From contig JAQISU010000166.1 in NCBI GenBank assembly GCA_029339505.1, forward strand, positions 3,465,001-3,529,000: 64,000 nucleotides of DNA, written 5' to 3'. The stretch comes from Unio delphinus (Eukaryota; Mollusca; Bivalvia; Unionida; Unionidae). A program made the translations under genes and the position numbers. Numbering within the stretch: the first letter of the stretch is position 1; each line of letters starts with the position of its first letter. The notes below the pieces were generated by a model. That model did no database searches and was not told the origin of the DNA. It saw only the letters and a program-made list of their open reading frames with translations. Positions 22,859 through 34,885 of this stretch are shown here, one piece after another.

Positions 22859-23639
22859 GTAAGAGTTTACAACCTTTTTTGTTTGTCTAAAATATTGTTC
22901 TTCCATTCTTCTATCTATCTCTACAAATTTTTTTTGTCTGGCTGCAAACTTTGTAAATGTTGGAATGATCTTTATCAAACTTTTTTTCAAGTAAAACTCA
23001 TGACTATATAGGAAGTGCTTCACATTCTATAGTCACACACCTTACCTCAATATCAAGGTAAAGGTAAGGGATAATATACTTATGTAACTTGTATCCTTGT
23101 CACAAATGTAACTTTTGAACTACTGAAGATAGTTTAATGAAATTTTGTCTAAGTGTAAAATAACTTGATGCTAAATCACTTACTATAGACATGTCAGTGC
23201 CTTAAGGCAAGGTCACAACAAGGGAAAATGTAATTCTGTGACATATTCTTACAAAGAATATAACTTGAACCAAAGAAGATATTTTAATGAAATTTTAGCC
23301 AGCTTGTATATTATGTATAGACTGTGTGTAAAGAACCATAGCAGCTCCCTCTTTGAAGTGAAGGTCAGATCAAGGGAAAATTAAACTTTAACCTGTTTCC
23401 TTGTTTTGGAGTTTTATTTTTTTGAGTCACTGTGAATACCTAAAGAAAATTTTAAACAGTTCTATATGGTGTCTAGAAAATGTTTCTTTCAAGTTACCTT
23501 AAAAGTCAGAATCACACAAAAAGTCTTGATGGTTCTTTTATCATTTTTGTGGAAGAGACCAGATACTTAGTTCAGCTGGTCATTGACCAGAACAGCTTAT
23601 GAGATGGCCTATTGCCTCAAAGTTATTGGTTTGTTAGCA

Positions 23640-24005
23640 AAAGTTTGCTATTACTGCTGCTAAACTACTAGGATTGCCATGAAACTTTACATTCACACAC
23701 ACATTCCTTCCAGTATATAGTTTCTTCTAATTGAAAAGTGTGCTGCTGAGACCTTCAATAATAGCTACCACAGTGTCCATCTTGAAAATCTTGTCTTTCA
23801 CCACATGCCATATGCTGTTAGCTTAGTCCAAAATGAAAATTCTACCTATATGACCTCTAAAATGGCTACCTTTATAAGCCATCTTGACAATCCTGGTATA
23901 GCTACCTTTAGATAGATGGTCTTATCAATCTGGGGGTGTCATCAAAAGACTTTTTATGATGTCTAATTGAATCTAAATGACAATGGTACGAATATTGCAT
24001 CCAAG
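23640..24005 (+). repeat. Degenerate repeat family K, block 2
   Basis: It carries 'gtccatcttgaaaatcttgt', 'cttagtccaaaatgaaaat', 'gccatcttgacaatcctgg' and 'tctaattgaatctaaatgac', the same alternating phrases as at 16790-17480. Confidence 0.6.
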
Positions 24006-24182
24006 AAGCAATGGGGGTAAAACATGGTTGTTTCTTGGGTACCTGGAAATTTGTTTGGGCTAGTAAACTTTCAGTCCCATCAAAGGACCCTTGGTAGGAC
24101 CTGTATTTGACTGTAAACTAACTTCTTTTCTCATATTAGATACGTAAGGACCACATGTCAAATGCCCGATTTATTTATTGTC

Positions 24183-24197
24183 TGAGGTAGCAGACAT
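24183..24197. repeat. Target-site duplication of LINE, left copy
   Basis: The 15-mer TGAGGTAGCAGACAT is found here and, identical, at 27384-27398. It brackets the LINE exactly. Confidence 0.95.
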
Positions 24198-27100
24198 CAT
24201 CTCATCTCATCTCCGCCTGTGGCCCCGTTTGGGACATAGGCCGCCAACCAGCTCCCTCCAGGCGTCTCGGTTCTGGGCGAGTCTCTCCAGCTGTCCCCAC
24301 GTCTTGCCCATCTTCTTTGCGTCTGCATCCAAATCACGGCGCCAGGTGTTTCTGGGTCTTCCTCTCTTCCTCTTTCCTTGAGGGTTCCATGTGAGGGCTT
24401 GCCTGGTGATGTTGGGAGCAGGTTTGCGGAGGGTGTGGCCAATCCATCGCCAGCGTCTCTGAAGGATGTCATCCTCAACGGGCTGTTGCTTCGTTCTCTG
24501 CCACAGTTCATCGTTGCTGATTCTTTCTGGCCAGCGGATCTTTAGGATCTTCCTGAGGCAGGTGTTGATGAAGACCTGGATTTTCTTCATGGTGGTAGCG
24601 GTGGTTCTCCAGGTCTCTGCTCCGTACAGCAATATCGGCTTCACGATGGTGTTGAAGATCCTGATCTTGGTGGTGATGTTAAGCTGCCTTGATATCCATA
24701 TGTTCTTCAGCTGATGGAAAGCTGCCCTTGCTTTGCCGATGCGTGTCTTAACGTCTGCATCCGTTCCTCCCTGCTTGTCCAGGATGCTGCCAAGGTAGGT
24801 GAAGCTATCCACCTCTTCCAGCGCATCGCCTTCCACTGTGATGGGTGTATTGCTGGATGCATTTGTCTTGAAAACCTTGCTCTTTCCTCTGTTGATGTGG
24901 AGGCCCAGGCTGGCTGAGTTGTCCGCAACAATGCTAGTCTTTTCCTGCATCTGTTGTTGGGTATGCGAGAGGAGAGCCAGGTCATCAGCGAAATCTAGGT
25001 CGTCCAGCTGTTTCCACAGCGTCCACTGGATGCCGTTTCTTTTTTGGTCTGTCGATGTCTTCATGACCCAGTCGATGGCCAGCAGGAAGAGGAATGGTGA
25101 TAGAAGGCATCCTTGTCTCACCCCTGTGTTTACTGCAAAGGCATCAGTGAATTGCCTGCCGTGGACGATCCTACAAGTCATTCTTTCATAGGACTTCCTG
25201 ATGATGTTGGTGATCTTTTCCGGGACTCCATAGTGCCTTAGTAGTTTCCAGAGGGTCTGCCTGTCAACGCTGTCGAACGCTTTCTCATAGTCGAGAAAAT
25301 TCACGTAGAGTGGCGAATTCCACTCCAGAGACTGTTCCAAGATGATGCGCAGTGTCGCTATCTGGTCCGTGCACGACCTTTCCTTTCGGAAGCCAGCTTG
25401 TTGGTCACGGAGATGTGGGTCAACTGCCTCTTTCATCCTGTTCAGTAAGATGCGGTTAAACACCTTCCCCGGGATGGACAACAGCGTAATCCCCCTGTAG
25501 TTGGAGCAGTCACTGAGGTCACCTTTCTTAGGTAGTTTGACGAGGTAGCCTTCTCTCCAGTCTGCTGGTACTTCTTCGTCTTCCCATATCATGCCGAAGA
25601 GCGGGTAGAGGAGCTCCACACTGGTTTCCACGTCCGCCTTCAGCGCCTCTGCCGGAATGCTGTCGGGTCCTGCAGACTTGCCGCTCTTCAATTGCTTGAT
25701 GGCGCTGCAAATCTCCTCTCTGGTCGGTGCACCGCACTCTATTGGCAGGTCATTTTCCGCTGGCGGTACGTCTGGTGGGTTTGCAGGCGCTGGTCTATTT
25801 AGCAGTTCCTGGAAATGCTCAACCCATCTGTTCTTCTGTCCTTCCTCGTCTGAGATCGCTCTTCCATTCCTGTCCTTGACTGGTCTTTCTGGCTTGGCGA
25901 ACTTTCCTGAAAGTTTCTTGATGGTGGCATACAGGTCTCTGGTGTTGCCATGGTGAGCTGCTTCTTCTGCTTCTGTTGCCAGCCTCTCTACGTAGCTCTT
26001 CTTATCTTTCTTGATGCTGCGCTTGACGCTTCTGTTGGCTTCTGCGTACTCATCCTTTGCTTTTGCTTCTGCTGTTCTTGTCCTACTGTTGTTTACGGCA
26101 GTCTTCTTCTCTCTTCTTTCTTGAATCTTCCTCAGCGTCTCTGTTGAAATCCATTCTTTGTGCATGTATGTTTTGGGGCCCAGTACTTCTTGGCATGTTG
26201 ATGTGAGTGCCTCTTTCACTCTTTTCCATCTGTCTTCTATGGTCTCTTCTTCAAGCAGCTCTTCTAGAACCTGGAACTTGTTGGAGAGGGTGATCTTGAA
26301 TTTATCCTGTTTGTTGTTATCTCTCAACACCGTGGTGTTGTAACGACGGCGTTGATTGGAGCATCCTGTCCAGTTTCTCTTGAGCTTCAGCTTCATCCAG
26401 GCAACGAGTAGATGATGGTCTGAGGCAACGTCTGCTCCTCGCTTAACGCGGACATCCCGAAGGGAGCGGCGAAACGTCCTCACGATGCACACGTGGTCTA
26501 TTTGGTTTTCCGTCCGCAGGTCTGGTGACACCCAAGTTGCCTTGTGTATCCTTCTGTGGTTGAAAACACTTCCTCCGATGACCAGGTTGCTTGTGGCACA
26601 CAGGTCGGCAAATCTCTCTCCGTTGTCATTCATCTCGCCAAGCCCATGCTGCCCCATGATCTCCTCGTAGCCTCTGTTGTCGCTGCCGATCTTAGCGTTG
26701 AAGTCACCCATGACGATGATGATGTTTCTCTTTGGTCGGTCTTGGATGATGGTTAGCAGCCTGTCGTAGAAATCATCCTTCTCTTCTTCCTCACTGTCGT
26801 TTGTCGGGGCGTAGCACTGGATAATGTCTATGTTGATCCTCTTCTTTTTGGTACTGAAGGAGGCTGTCATTATCCTTGGGCCGTGTGCTTCCCATCCAAG
26901 GAGTGCTCCCTGAGCTGACTTGGACAGCATCAGTGCCACGCCTTGGGTGTGTGCAGCGTCGTCCTGCTCGTGTCCCGAGTACAGCAGTAACTCGCCGGAA
27001 GCCAGTCGTTTCTGCCCGGAACCAGTCCATCTTGCCTCGCTGATTCCCAGGATGGTGAGGTTGTATCTTCTCATCTCTGCGGCAACTTGCGCTGACTTTC

Positions 27101-27383
27101 CGGTCTCGTACATGGTACGCACGTTCCATGTACCGATGGTAGTGGTGGTCCTGGTGGAGACGATGGTCGTCGGCCTGACGGCTTCCAGATGACTCTGGTT
27201 TTCACCATCCGGCGTCATACATCTTCCAGCTGGAGATCCATCTTCTCCCAGGGCCGTTGTTCCTGTTGGTTTACTTTTTGGCGTTTCTGTAGCAAGTTGT
27301 TTTTTTTCCGGGGTGGGGTTGCTAGCCCCACGCCCAACCTTCCTCCTTTTGCAGCCGGGCTTAGGACCGTCCTAGGCGGAGTT
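24198..27383 (-). mobile_element. Full-length RTE-like LINE, apparently intact
   Basis: A 3186-bp non-LTR retrotransposon lies antisense to the host gene. On its own strand it has a GC-rich 5' leader of about 165 bases, a single uninterrupted 1003-codon ORF and a very short 3' end made of GATGA repeats that overlaps the stop codon. Perfect 15-bp target-site duplications flank it. The short repeat-tailed 3' end and the EN-RT layout are typical of the RTE clade. GC content is clearly higher than the surrounding intron. Identical TSDs and an open ORF imply a recent insertion. Confidence 0.95.
24207..27218 (-). CDS. LINE endonuclease-reverse transcriptase (1003 aa)
   Basis: The protein has an N-terminal apurinic/apyrimidinic-type endonuclease: [13 protein letters not shown] near residue 27, GISEARW, CYAPTND, GDFNAK at 171-176 and SDHHLL at 266. 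The reverse transcriptase follows: [69 protein letters not shown] and the catalytic FADD at 743-746 in the Y/FxDD position. The C-terminus holds [17 protein letters not shown] and a basic [14 protein letters not shown] stretch. These proteins nick target DNA and copy their RNA onto it by target-primed reverse transcription. All key motifs look intact. The first ATG is used; upstream is leader. RTE or RTE-X is the likely clade, provisional without a phylogeny. Confidence 0.95.
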   Translation of the reverse strand: MTPDGENQSHLEAVRPTTIVSTRTTTTIGTWNVRTMYETGKSAQVAAEMRRYNLTILGISEARWTGSGQKRLASGELLLYSGHEQDDAAHTQGVALMLSKSAQGALLGWEAHGPRIMTASFSTKKKRINIDIIQCYAPTNDSEEEEKDDFYDRLLTIIQDRPKRNIIIVMGDFNAKIGSDNRGYEEIMGQHGLGEMNDNGERFADLCATSNLVIGGSVFNHRRIHKATWVSPDLRTENQIDHVCIVRTFRRSLRDVRVKRGADVASDHHLLVAWMKLKLKRNWTGCSNQRRRYNTTVLRDNNKQDKFKITLSNKFQVLEELLEEETIEDRWKRVKEALTSTCQEVLGPKTYMHKEWISTETLRKIQERREKKTAVNNSRTRTAEAKAKDEYAEANRSVKRSIKKDKKSYVERLATEAEEAAHHGNTRDLYATIKKLSGKFAKPERPVKDRNGRAISDEEGQKNRWVEHFQELLNRPAPANPPDVPPAENDLPIECGAPTREEICSAIKQLKSGKSAGPDSIPAEALKADVETSVELLYPLFGMIWEDEEVPADWREGYLVKLPKKGDLSDCSNYRGITLLSIPGKVFNRILLNRMKEAVDPHLRDQQAGFRKERSCTDQIATLRIILEQSLEWNSPLYVNFLDYEKAFDSVDRQTLWKLLRHYGVPEKITNIIRKSYERMTCRIVHGRQFTDAFAVNTGVRQGCLLSPFLFLLAIDWVMKTSTDQKRNGIQWTLWKQLDDLDFADDLALLSHTQQQMQEKTSIVADNSASLGLHINRGKSKVFKTNASSNTPITVEGDALEEVDSFTYLGSILDKQGGTDADVKTRIGKARAAFHQLKNIWISRQLNITTKIRIFNTIVKPILLYGAETWRTTATTMKKIQVFINTCLRKILKIRWPERISNDELWQRTKQQPVEDDILQRRWRWIGHTLRKPAPNITRQALTWNPQGKRKRGRPRNTWRRDLDADAKKMGKTWGQLERLAQNRDAWRELVGGLCPKRGHRRR

Positions 27384-27398
27384 TGAGGTAGCAGACAT
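27384..27398. repeat. Target-site duplication of LINE, right copy
   Basis: It is identical to 24183-24197 and marks the 5' side of the antisense LINE. Confidence 0.95.
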
Positions 27399-27810
27399 GA
27401 CAGTACTATTCATGTGTACAGGTCTTCAGGATAAAGATGGCACCATCCGTCAGTCCAACTATTGAAAACTATGTTTGTATCCATATAGTGACCATATGCA
27501 AAAAGGAAATGATTCTTGCCTTCTCATCCTTGTTTTGTCTGTGTGTGTGATCAAAGGTCAGTATTACAGATATATGTCATTTCAATGATATATTCAGTAT
27601 ATTTTCGTCAGATTTTGTGAATGCAAAGTTTGAAGAAATATAAGCAACATTGGGTGTTATAACCCCATGGGCATGGTGCATAACCATGGTGGAATTGTGT
27701 AATAATAGAATGTGGGGTGGGGTGGTGGTGTAGAGAATTGTCATTATGGGCAGTTGAGTTTTGTACTAATTATTTCACATAACACTTCCGGATATCATAA
27801 TTCTTTTCAG

Positions 27811-27917
27811 GGTCTGTTGGCTTCTGAGGTAATAGAAGAGGGACTTCCTGTGGTAGAATACATTGGAAAAGTTATGCTGCGGCAGCAGTATGATACTGAT
27901 AATTTCTTTCTTAAACA
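27811..27917 (+). CDS. KMT2E: PHD-SET gene exon 8: SET domain, N-terminal strands
   Basis: The acceptor is ttcttttcag ending at 27810 and the donor is AAACA|gtaagt at 27918. It encodes GLLASEVIEEGLPVVEYIGK, then VMLRQQYDTDNFFLK. This corresponds to [20 protein letters not shown] in MLL5, the 'EYxGK' strand of SET domains. It ends in phase 2; CA plus the A of exon 9 gives Gln. Confidence 0.95.
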
Positions 27918-30685
27918 GTAAGTTGTTCTTTCCTGTTTCAGTGGTTACTATAGGCTCATTGACTTGAATGCCCACAGAGCTTTTTTCATGTGATGATGTT
28001 TGTGATAAAACTATTCACTGTGATGGTGGATAGTTCTTTACCATAACTTGTACTACTGTTAATAGATTTCAAGGGGCTCCGAGTGGCAGAGTTGTCTAAA
28101 GTGCTCTCCGTTACAGATCACTGCCATCTCACCTCTCTCTGCATGGGTTCGAGTCTCAGATTTGGCCAATGTGGGTATGTGAGAAAGCTTGCCAGTAGCT
28201 TCTCGTGGGTTGGTAGTTCTTTCCGGGGGTTTTCCCGGGTTCTTCCTCCACCAGTAATACTGGCCACCATGTATAGACAACTGTGTGCTGTAAAAAGGGC
28301 GTTAAACCATAAAAACAATAAACAACAAAAGATTTCAAACTTTTAAATAGTACATTACTATCATGAACATGTATGAAATATGTAGGTGGGCCTGGCTAGC
28401 TTAAATTTTGATGAACAGTTTGTGAATCAAGTTGCTTTGCAAAATAATTCAAAACATTTATGTGTAACCCACCTTTCCCATGGTGTTAATGATTAAATTC
28501 CTCTTCCCATCTCTAATAAACCCCTGCATTTTAAAATTTGATTAAAATTTAGAAAAACAACTGATGAACAGGTGCACTAAAGCAATATTAACTAGGATAA
28601 CACCAGTTAAAAATGAACTTTTTATGCCCTTGTCAACAGGGTTGAGAGAGGATATAGTACTTTCCCTATTCATTCATGTTTTTGTTCATTACACCATAAT
28701 TTTGCCCTCAGTATCTTGGACACTAATACAGGTACACTTCTGAAAATTTAGATGTGAATGCATCAAAAGAAGAAAAACTACTATCAAAAGGTCATCATTG
28801 ACCTAATTTTCATGCTGGTTTTGTCACACATTAAAAATCTTGAAAGCTATTCCACTTCATTGTCATTGTGAAAATTAATACTGTATGTGAAAGCATTGCA
28901 AGGAAACTAACTTGACCATTCCTGAACTATGTACATTTATAAAGCCTCTTAATAGACTTAGACTTTTGATAACGTTGCCAAGTTCTACGCTTGATTATCT
29001 CAGGTCTTCTCGCTATTTGTTAACCCAATTGTATGTCATCTAACTTTATTTCAGCCCTGCACTAAGAAAGCTTTGTTGGTATGGGTGTAAAAATCTTTCA
29101 ATTTTGTGACTTCTAACTATGCACATGTATGAAACCACCTTATAGCTACTTCTTTTGTCTCACATGTTTTTTCTCTGTTTTACAGCGTAATTATGATTTT
29201 CATGTGATAAAAATTGGATTCTCTTTGTAGTCAATTTTTATATCGTCTCCAATCTGGTTTTAACAAAATGTTCAGTCTCATTCTGCAATGATCCTTGTAA
29301 ATTATTTTTTTCGTATATCATTTAATAAAATTGCTGTACAGAGTATTCAGATTTAATTGATCAAAACTTTCTTCTCATCCAATGAATCTTCATGTAACAG
29401 AAACTGATGGAAATAAAGAAACTTCTTGCAAAACATCCATCTCAGGTTTTTGAGGGAGAACAGTACAAAATTTTGGATAAAGGTTTGAAAAATGTGTGAC
29501 AATAGGAATGGCTTGAGCAGAAAGTCGGTGGAAATATAGTTAAGTTCAAAAGAAAAATGAACACCAGAGGACTGATCTTTGCAAGAAAGAGTTTAATTAT
29601 ACCAGTCATGGTTGGTTGAGCAGCAGCCAACACTTCCAAAACAAGATGCATACAGAGAAATTTAATGTCAGAAGTACTAATTAAAACTAGTACATGGAGT
29701 GCTTGAAAGGAAAAAATACCTTTGTTGAGGAAATAAAAATAACTGAACACTTATTTCTGTTTGCAAAATAGAGATCTAAACCATTTTGACATTAACTATT
29801 TCTCCCAAAATTTATAAGTGTCAACTGGACATTTATTTAAAATCAAGAGTCAGTAATAGCTACCTTTGCATTTTGTTTACTAATCATGGTCATTTCAAAG
29901 CTACAGCATGTTAACAGCAATTGCAAAGTAATTTTATAGGGATCTTATAACTACTGTCAAACTTTATGGATTTTTGTTGATACTGACAAAGTCTTTGAAA
30001 GAAATAAAATTAGGTCATGCAATAGTGATGCATTGAGAAATTGTGAATTTTAATTACTTTGTGTTCTAATCAACCAAAATTTCTTATTGTGATCTTAAAT
30101 GTGACTATTGGATCCATATTTAAATTTGAATCAATCTTTATCCATTGTTCACTTTATTTGAAAAGTTAAACTGTATTTTAGAGATTAAAAATTCTTAATT
30201 TCCTTACTCCTATTAGCATCACAGCCTCAGGGTCATAGGCAGCGTTCATTGATATATATCTATGGCTCATCTGGTGGCAAACCATGTTTTTGCTTTTGAA
30301 AAGAAAGCTTTTGTTTTGTAGATTTTCAGGAACATCTTAAATTTGTCCCTTTTTTGCTTCCTTGTTTTCAAATTTTTCAATTCTCTGAGAGATTTACATG
30401 CTTAAAATTTTCATTAACAGCCACCAGTTTTGAAAATGTGGGAAAGCCCTGTTCAATGTTCTAATGGGAATGTATTTTCTAAATGGACCACTGTGTGGTC
30501 AGGCATGTGTCATGTGAATGGTTGTATTTAAAACTACATATGTAATAATAAATGCAAAGTATTTCTTTATTTCACCAAATCATGTTTAGTTGGCAGCTTC
30601 ATTTTTTTTTGGCTGGTATTTGTTATAGTGTAAATTTTGTTTTTTATTGAACTTTTAATGAAAACAATTTCATTTTCATTTTCAG
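27918..30685 (+). other. Intron 8
   Basis: A full-length SINE with TSD sits at 28073-28329. Bases 28340-30685 are AT-rich with short frames only and nothing recognisable. Confidence 0.75.
28073..28329 (+). mobile_element. SINE family 1, reference full-length copy with TSD
   Basis: This 257-bp tRNA-derived SINE is bracketed by AGATTTCAA at 28064-28072 and 28330-28338. The A box TGGCAGAGTTGT (28084-28095) matches TRGCNNAGYNGG at 11 of 12 positions. The B box is GGTTCGAGTC (28146-28155). The body continues 'ccgggggttttcccgggttc' and ends 'gggcgttaaaccataaaaac' with an A-rich tail. The spacing of the boxes fits a polymerase III promoter. Eight other copies or fragments are in this window. Confidence 0.93.
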
Positions 30686-30803
30686 ATTAAACCCATTTGT
30701 GTTGTTTTACTCCAAGTTGGATGGGCTAGACCTTTGTATTGATGCTAGTTCATATGGAAATGATGCTCGCTATTTGAGGCGGTCCTGTCAGCCCAGTGCT
30801 GAG
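30686..30803 (+). CDS. KMT2E: PHD-SET gene exon 9: SET core with RRSC motif
   Basis: The acceptor is tttcattttcag ending at 30685 and the donor is GCTGAG|gtgagt at 30804. It encodes LNPFVLFYSKLDGLDLCIDA, then SSYGNDARYLRRSCQPSAE. In active SET domains this place reads NHSCxPN and binds S-adenosylmethionine. Here Asn-His is Arg-Arg, exactly as in MLL5 (IRRSCTPNAEV), which suggests weak or absent methyltransferase activity. Confidence 0.96.
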
Positions 30804-33800
30804 GTGAGTATGATAGTCAAGAGCTTTGTAGACTTATTTGTTAAAAATCAGTTAACACCATTGTACAGGAATTGCTGGACGTGTAAATTAATACTCATGT
30901 TTAGATACAACTCAAAATGTAATAGATCATGCATCTGGTATTGGCAATGTTAATGAAGATAAACACATCTTTAAACAGTTACCAACGTTTGCACTTCTTT
31001 GAAAAGTTTTTAAATTTAGGTAGTTATTGTGAAACAAATATAAAGGGCAGTGAAATAAAAAAAAATGCTTACCTTGTATTGTGTCCTTTATATATTATAT
31101 ATACTCCTACATCCCATCTAACTATAAATCCCAGTCATATAAACAGTTTTGAATCCCACAAAATAAATCCAAGATGTATATATGTACATATAAAAACATG
31201 AATGAAATCTACACTCTAATTACAATGTTGAGAGTGGTACCCCTAAAAACTGTAATTATCTACACATAAATGACGATGTTATCATGTATATTCCAAGATA
31301 TGCCCACATCTCCTTGATGCTGATTTCATACCATTTCATGTCTTGCTTTTGGTCCCCTAATTTCTTGGCAAAATCATTTGTTTCTTTCACAAGATTTTCC
31401 ACCAGACATTCAGGAAAAAACTCTATCAAAAAAATATCATTGCTTAGTGGTCCAAGCTCCATTGTTGAACCAGCATGAGAATCAAAACCATTGATCTCGA
31501 ATATGGCAAGGTCATCACTCCATTGTGCAAGTGGGACTATGTCCAACCTTTTCATCCGATTAAAAATCACTTGCATCTGGTGTTGAAATGTGATGAACAT
31601 CAGTATCTGATTCATTTTCTAATAATGATCCATTAAACTCTTCGATATTACTTGCACTGAACCCTTTAAAGTTGCTTATATCTGAATTGGAATCCATCTT
31701 TGTATATCTCGAAAACACGTGCTTCGTAAACTGTGGTAAATTCATCGCAGTGTGTCTAAATTTAACCTCTCAGCTTTCAAACTTGTATCAAAATGTTGAG
31801 TAAACAATCCTCTCGTTGGTTATGATAATAAAAAATATGTACATTTCCATATTTTCGACCAATGAACCCTTAGTTAACAGTGGTATTGTGCGCACATAAG
31901 CGACACTGGGGTTTCGAGTACTGCTGAACTTTATGCACGAGTAACACTGGGGTAGTAAACTAGGCTTATTGGCATTGTATATATGTGTCAGTGGGATTCA
32001 GGAGCTATTTACAGGAGACACTTAGATGCAGTAGTTATAACTAAATGGTTAAACAAGAGTTGTATGGAAAATGATTATGAAACCCCATGAAAAATAAAAT
32101 TACAGTTTCATTTAATTCTTTGTCCTGTAATGCAACAATTATATCCTTTTTTATCTGCCTTGTTCCATCTGCCACAATAATATGGTACAGTTTACCTTGT
32201 TTGTGTAGTGATTGCCTTGCTTTAGTGGTCATATTAGGTTAAGCTTTGGTCCCACACGTCAAGTTAATATGGTTCAAACCATTGGTTGAATTCTAATATG
32301 TTTTTGATTATGCATCATGTAATTTAACCAAATAAATTTAACAAAATAAATTTAAGTCAGTCATCCACACACATTATATGTATATGCATTATGAAGTGGA
32401 TTTATATTTGGTATTCAGAGCAGTGAAAAAGAAGGAGAATCGGTTAATTTACAGGATATTCAGAGTAAAAAAAAAGTCTTGAGCAGTAGGATTTCCATTA
32501 GAAGTTATTCTTTTCAGTCTCATTGAAGCACGATCATATTAGTTTTAAAAAAGCTAGTGAACTGCAGAGCCCATAGGGGATCTTGAAAAATGTGTTTGTC
32601 CCTCAAGGCCTATAAAAAATCTTGATAATTCAAAATATTGTCTGAGTACCTGTAAAAGCCTTGATGTTCTTTAATGCGAAAGGAATTATTAAATAGTTTT
32701 CATTTTACAGATTTAAATAGAAAACAAAAGGGAAACAGATCTCTCGTTAAGTTTGTGGCCGAAGGGAAATTTCCACAACTGGTAACTGCACAGTCGTTCA
32801 TTTTGAACTTCCAGTTCTACAAAGTCCAGATGTAGCCACGGTTAATTTATGAATCATTCGTATGCTTCAAAACAACTGGCTGCTGTTTCTAACCCCAGTG
32901 GCTAGATGAAAAATATAAAGTTTGAATTATGGGTTCTTTCTCAAAGAGCTTTGCAAAATACCAATTATGCCAGAAGGATATTGATTTGCATGCAGTGGGA
33001 GAGAGTACTCTATGGTCACATACAACTGGGGAAAAAACACCAAGCTCTCGTAATGGCAGCTAATATGTCAAAACAAGAAGCCTTCAACATGAAATTGTTT
33101 TTGATGAAAGAAGTATGTAAACACAGAAATTCAAGTTTAAAAATAGTAACTGTATATAGTCTTTCTTATGAAATTAGTTCCATCCTGTTCTGTATTTTGA
33201 TTGAGTGGAAATAGGACAGACAATAAGTGCAATGAACATGAATCAAAACATGTAGACTACTGCTAAGCTGAGAGAAATGTTAATATATCTAATATGAGAT
33301 AGTTAAATATCCAGATGCTATTTTTAAAGAAGTGATAGAACAAAAAAAAAACAACAAATCTCTCTGGGTTTTTTGTTGTGTGTTATGGAGGTGGGTGAAG
33401 AAGAAAGCGGGTACTGAAAAAAGAGATAATGACAGCTGATACTGATGACAGTGCATTGAAAGCAGAGATCCATAGGAAAATTTACTTTTTCACGATATCA
33501 AAATAATTTGAGAAAAAATCACTGAACTTTGAGCTCATGAAATACAGCTTGATGATAAGTGCAAGAACTGATGAAAAATTCACTGTAAAATATTTTGGAC
33601 ATTGTAAATAGTTTTGTGTAGACAGAATAAAATGTACATTGTTCAGCGACTGTTCATTATTCTAATGCCCAGATGTTGGATGCTTAGTATTGATGGGATT
33701 GATATCAATGACTTCATGTTGTTGGGGTTTTTTTATTTTTAATTTGCAAATGTTCCTCGTATAAAGTATTTGTAAGTATTCACTTGTGTTTGCATAATAT

Positions 33801-34775
33801 CATTTATTTATCCTTTAAAAGTAATGTAAGAATGAACCTTGAAAAACATGATTTTAAACCTTGAGAAACTTTGAAAATTTTAACAGAAATAACCTACTAA
33901 CCCTGGAACTAATGATGTATGAAGATCTGCTGGAAAATGGTCATTGTCTGCTAAACAAGTTCATTATATGTACATAACATGCAACTTTGTTGACTATAAA
34001 AATGTTTTTGTCTGCTATGTTAGGGACATTTCAAGAAGGATGTTTTATTTATTGGAGTCTTAGAATTGGGTGATGCTATATAGATATCAGCTAAGGCAGG
34101 TCTTACTTGACCTCTAAAAGTTCTTGAATTTGAGGCAATCTCCAAAAAGTACTCGAAGGTGCTTGAAAGACACAGTATTTGAAAACTGCTTGAATTTTTT
34201 AATTAACTTGTTTCATTGAGGAACAAAAAAATTGCTTGAGTGTTCACTCCAAAACATTATAGTGTTTGACAAGACATTTTATGTCCTTGTACTAATGCTT
34301 GAATTTCCTGATAAATTGTATGATCAATTACTACTTCTCAATATGGCTAACAAAATATGATGACTTCTCAACCATTTTAATAACTTCAGAAAAACTATTC
34401 AACAGAACTTGACCAGATTTGACAGAATCCATACATGAAGAGGTTTTAGTTCAACAGGTTGTAGACTTGAATGGCTTATGGGATTCCATTGTACATCTGT
34501 CAGACTGTCAGACCTTGAAACCACAATGATTACTCCTATTATCTCATGGATTAACTGAAGTTTTTAAAAAGTAGTTGGCAATAAAAACAGCTGATGCGCA
34601 GTGCAACTTGTGATATCTCAATACTAAGAGATCTTGAGGTAGCCATAATAAAGTAAATGCATTAACAGTTGATGGTCTCATTTAGAGTAGTGATACCAGA
34701 GAATGTGGCCAAACCCAGGGATAAAATAGTTTGAGTATGTGTTGCTAATTATTGATATTTTTTGTTTTGCTACAG
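30804..34775 (+). other. Intron 9
   Basis: It contains a broken piggyBac transposase (31050-31746). From 32250 to 34775 it is AT-rich with nothing recognised; a 102-codon frame at 32906-33214 has no recognisable features. Confidence 0.7.
31050..31746 (-). pseudogene. piggyBac-like transposase, N-terminal fragment, frameshifted
   Basis: Two overlapping minus-strand frames (31745-31560 and 31615-31256) make up an N-terminal piggyBac-type piece. There is an acidic leader with ENESDTD, then LAQWSDDLAIFEI, GPLSNDIFLIEFFPECLVEN, LVKETNDFAKK and MKWYEISIKEMWAYLGIYMI. These correspond to the DDG_Tnp_1_7 start ('GP...FF...L...I..ETN.YA...W.PV...E..AFLG'). A frame change falls near 31560-31615 and a stop ends it before any catalytic Asp. 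The following 31050-31200 matches 890-1050. Confidence 0.75.
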
Positions 34776-34885
34776 ATACGTCATGTCGTAGCAAATGGTC
34801 AAGTTCATTTCTTTGTGGTTGCAACTAAAGAGATTCCAGTTAATGCAGAGATCCTAATCCCATTTGACTATGATTACAAGCAGTG
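34776..34885 (+). CDS. KMT2E: PHD-SET gene exon 10: SET C-terminal half
   Basis: The acceptor is ttgctacag ending at 34775 and the donor is CAGTG|gtgagt at 34886. It encodes IRHVVANGQVHFFVVATKEI, then PVNAEILIPFDYDYKQ. The FDYDY motif is the counterpart of the 'ExTxDY' pocket of SET domains. It ends in phase 2; TG plus T of exon 11 forms the first post-SET Cys. Confidence 0.95.

Larger units (their letters stand above)
22859..27810 (+). other. Intron 7
   Basis: It contains family K block 2 and the full-length antisense LINE with its target-site duplications, listed separately. Bases 22860-23640 and 27400-27800 show nothing recognised. Confidence 0.75.

Noticed and set aside
24178..27386. Many + strand frames across the LINE
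   Set aside because: They are shadows of the minus-strand EN-RT ORF in GC-rich sequence.
32906..33214. 102-codon open frame in intron 9
   Set aside because: Compositionally random, no recognisable motif, and no splice context linking it to the host gene.
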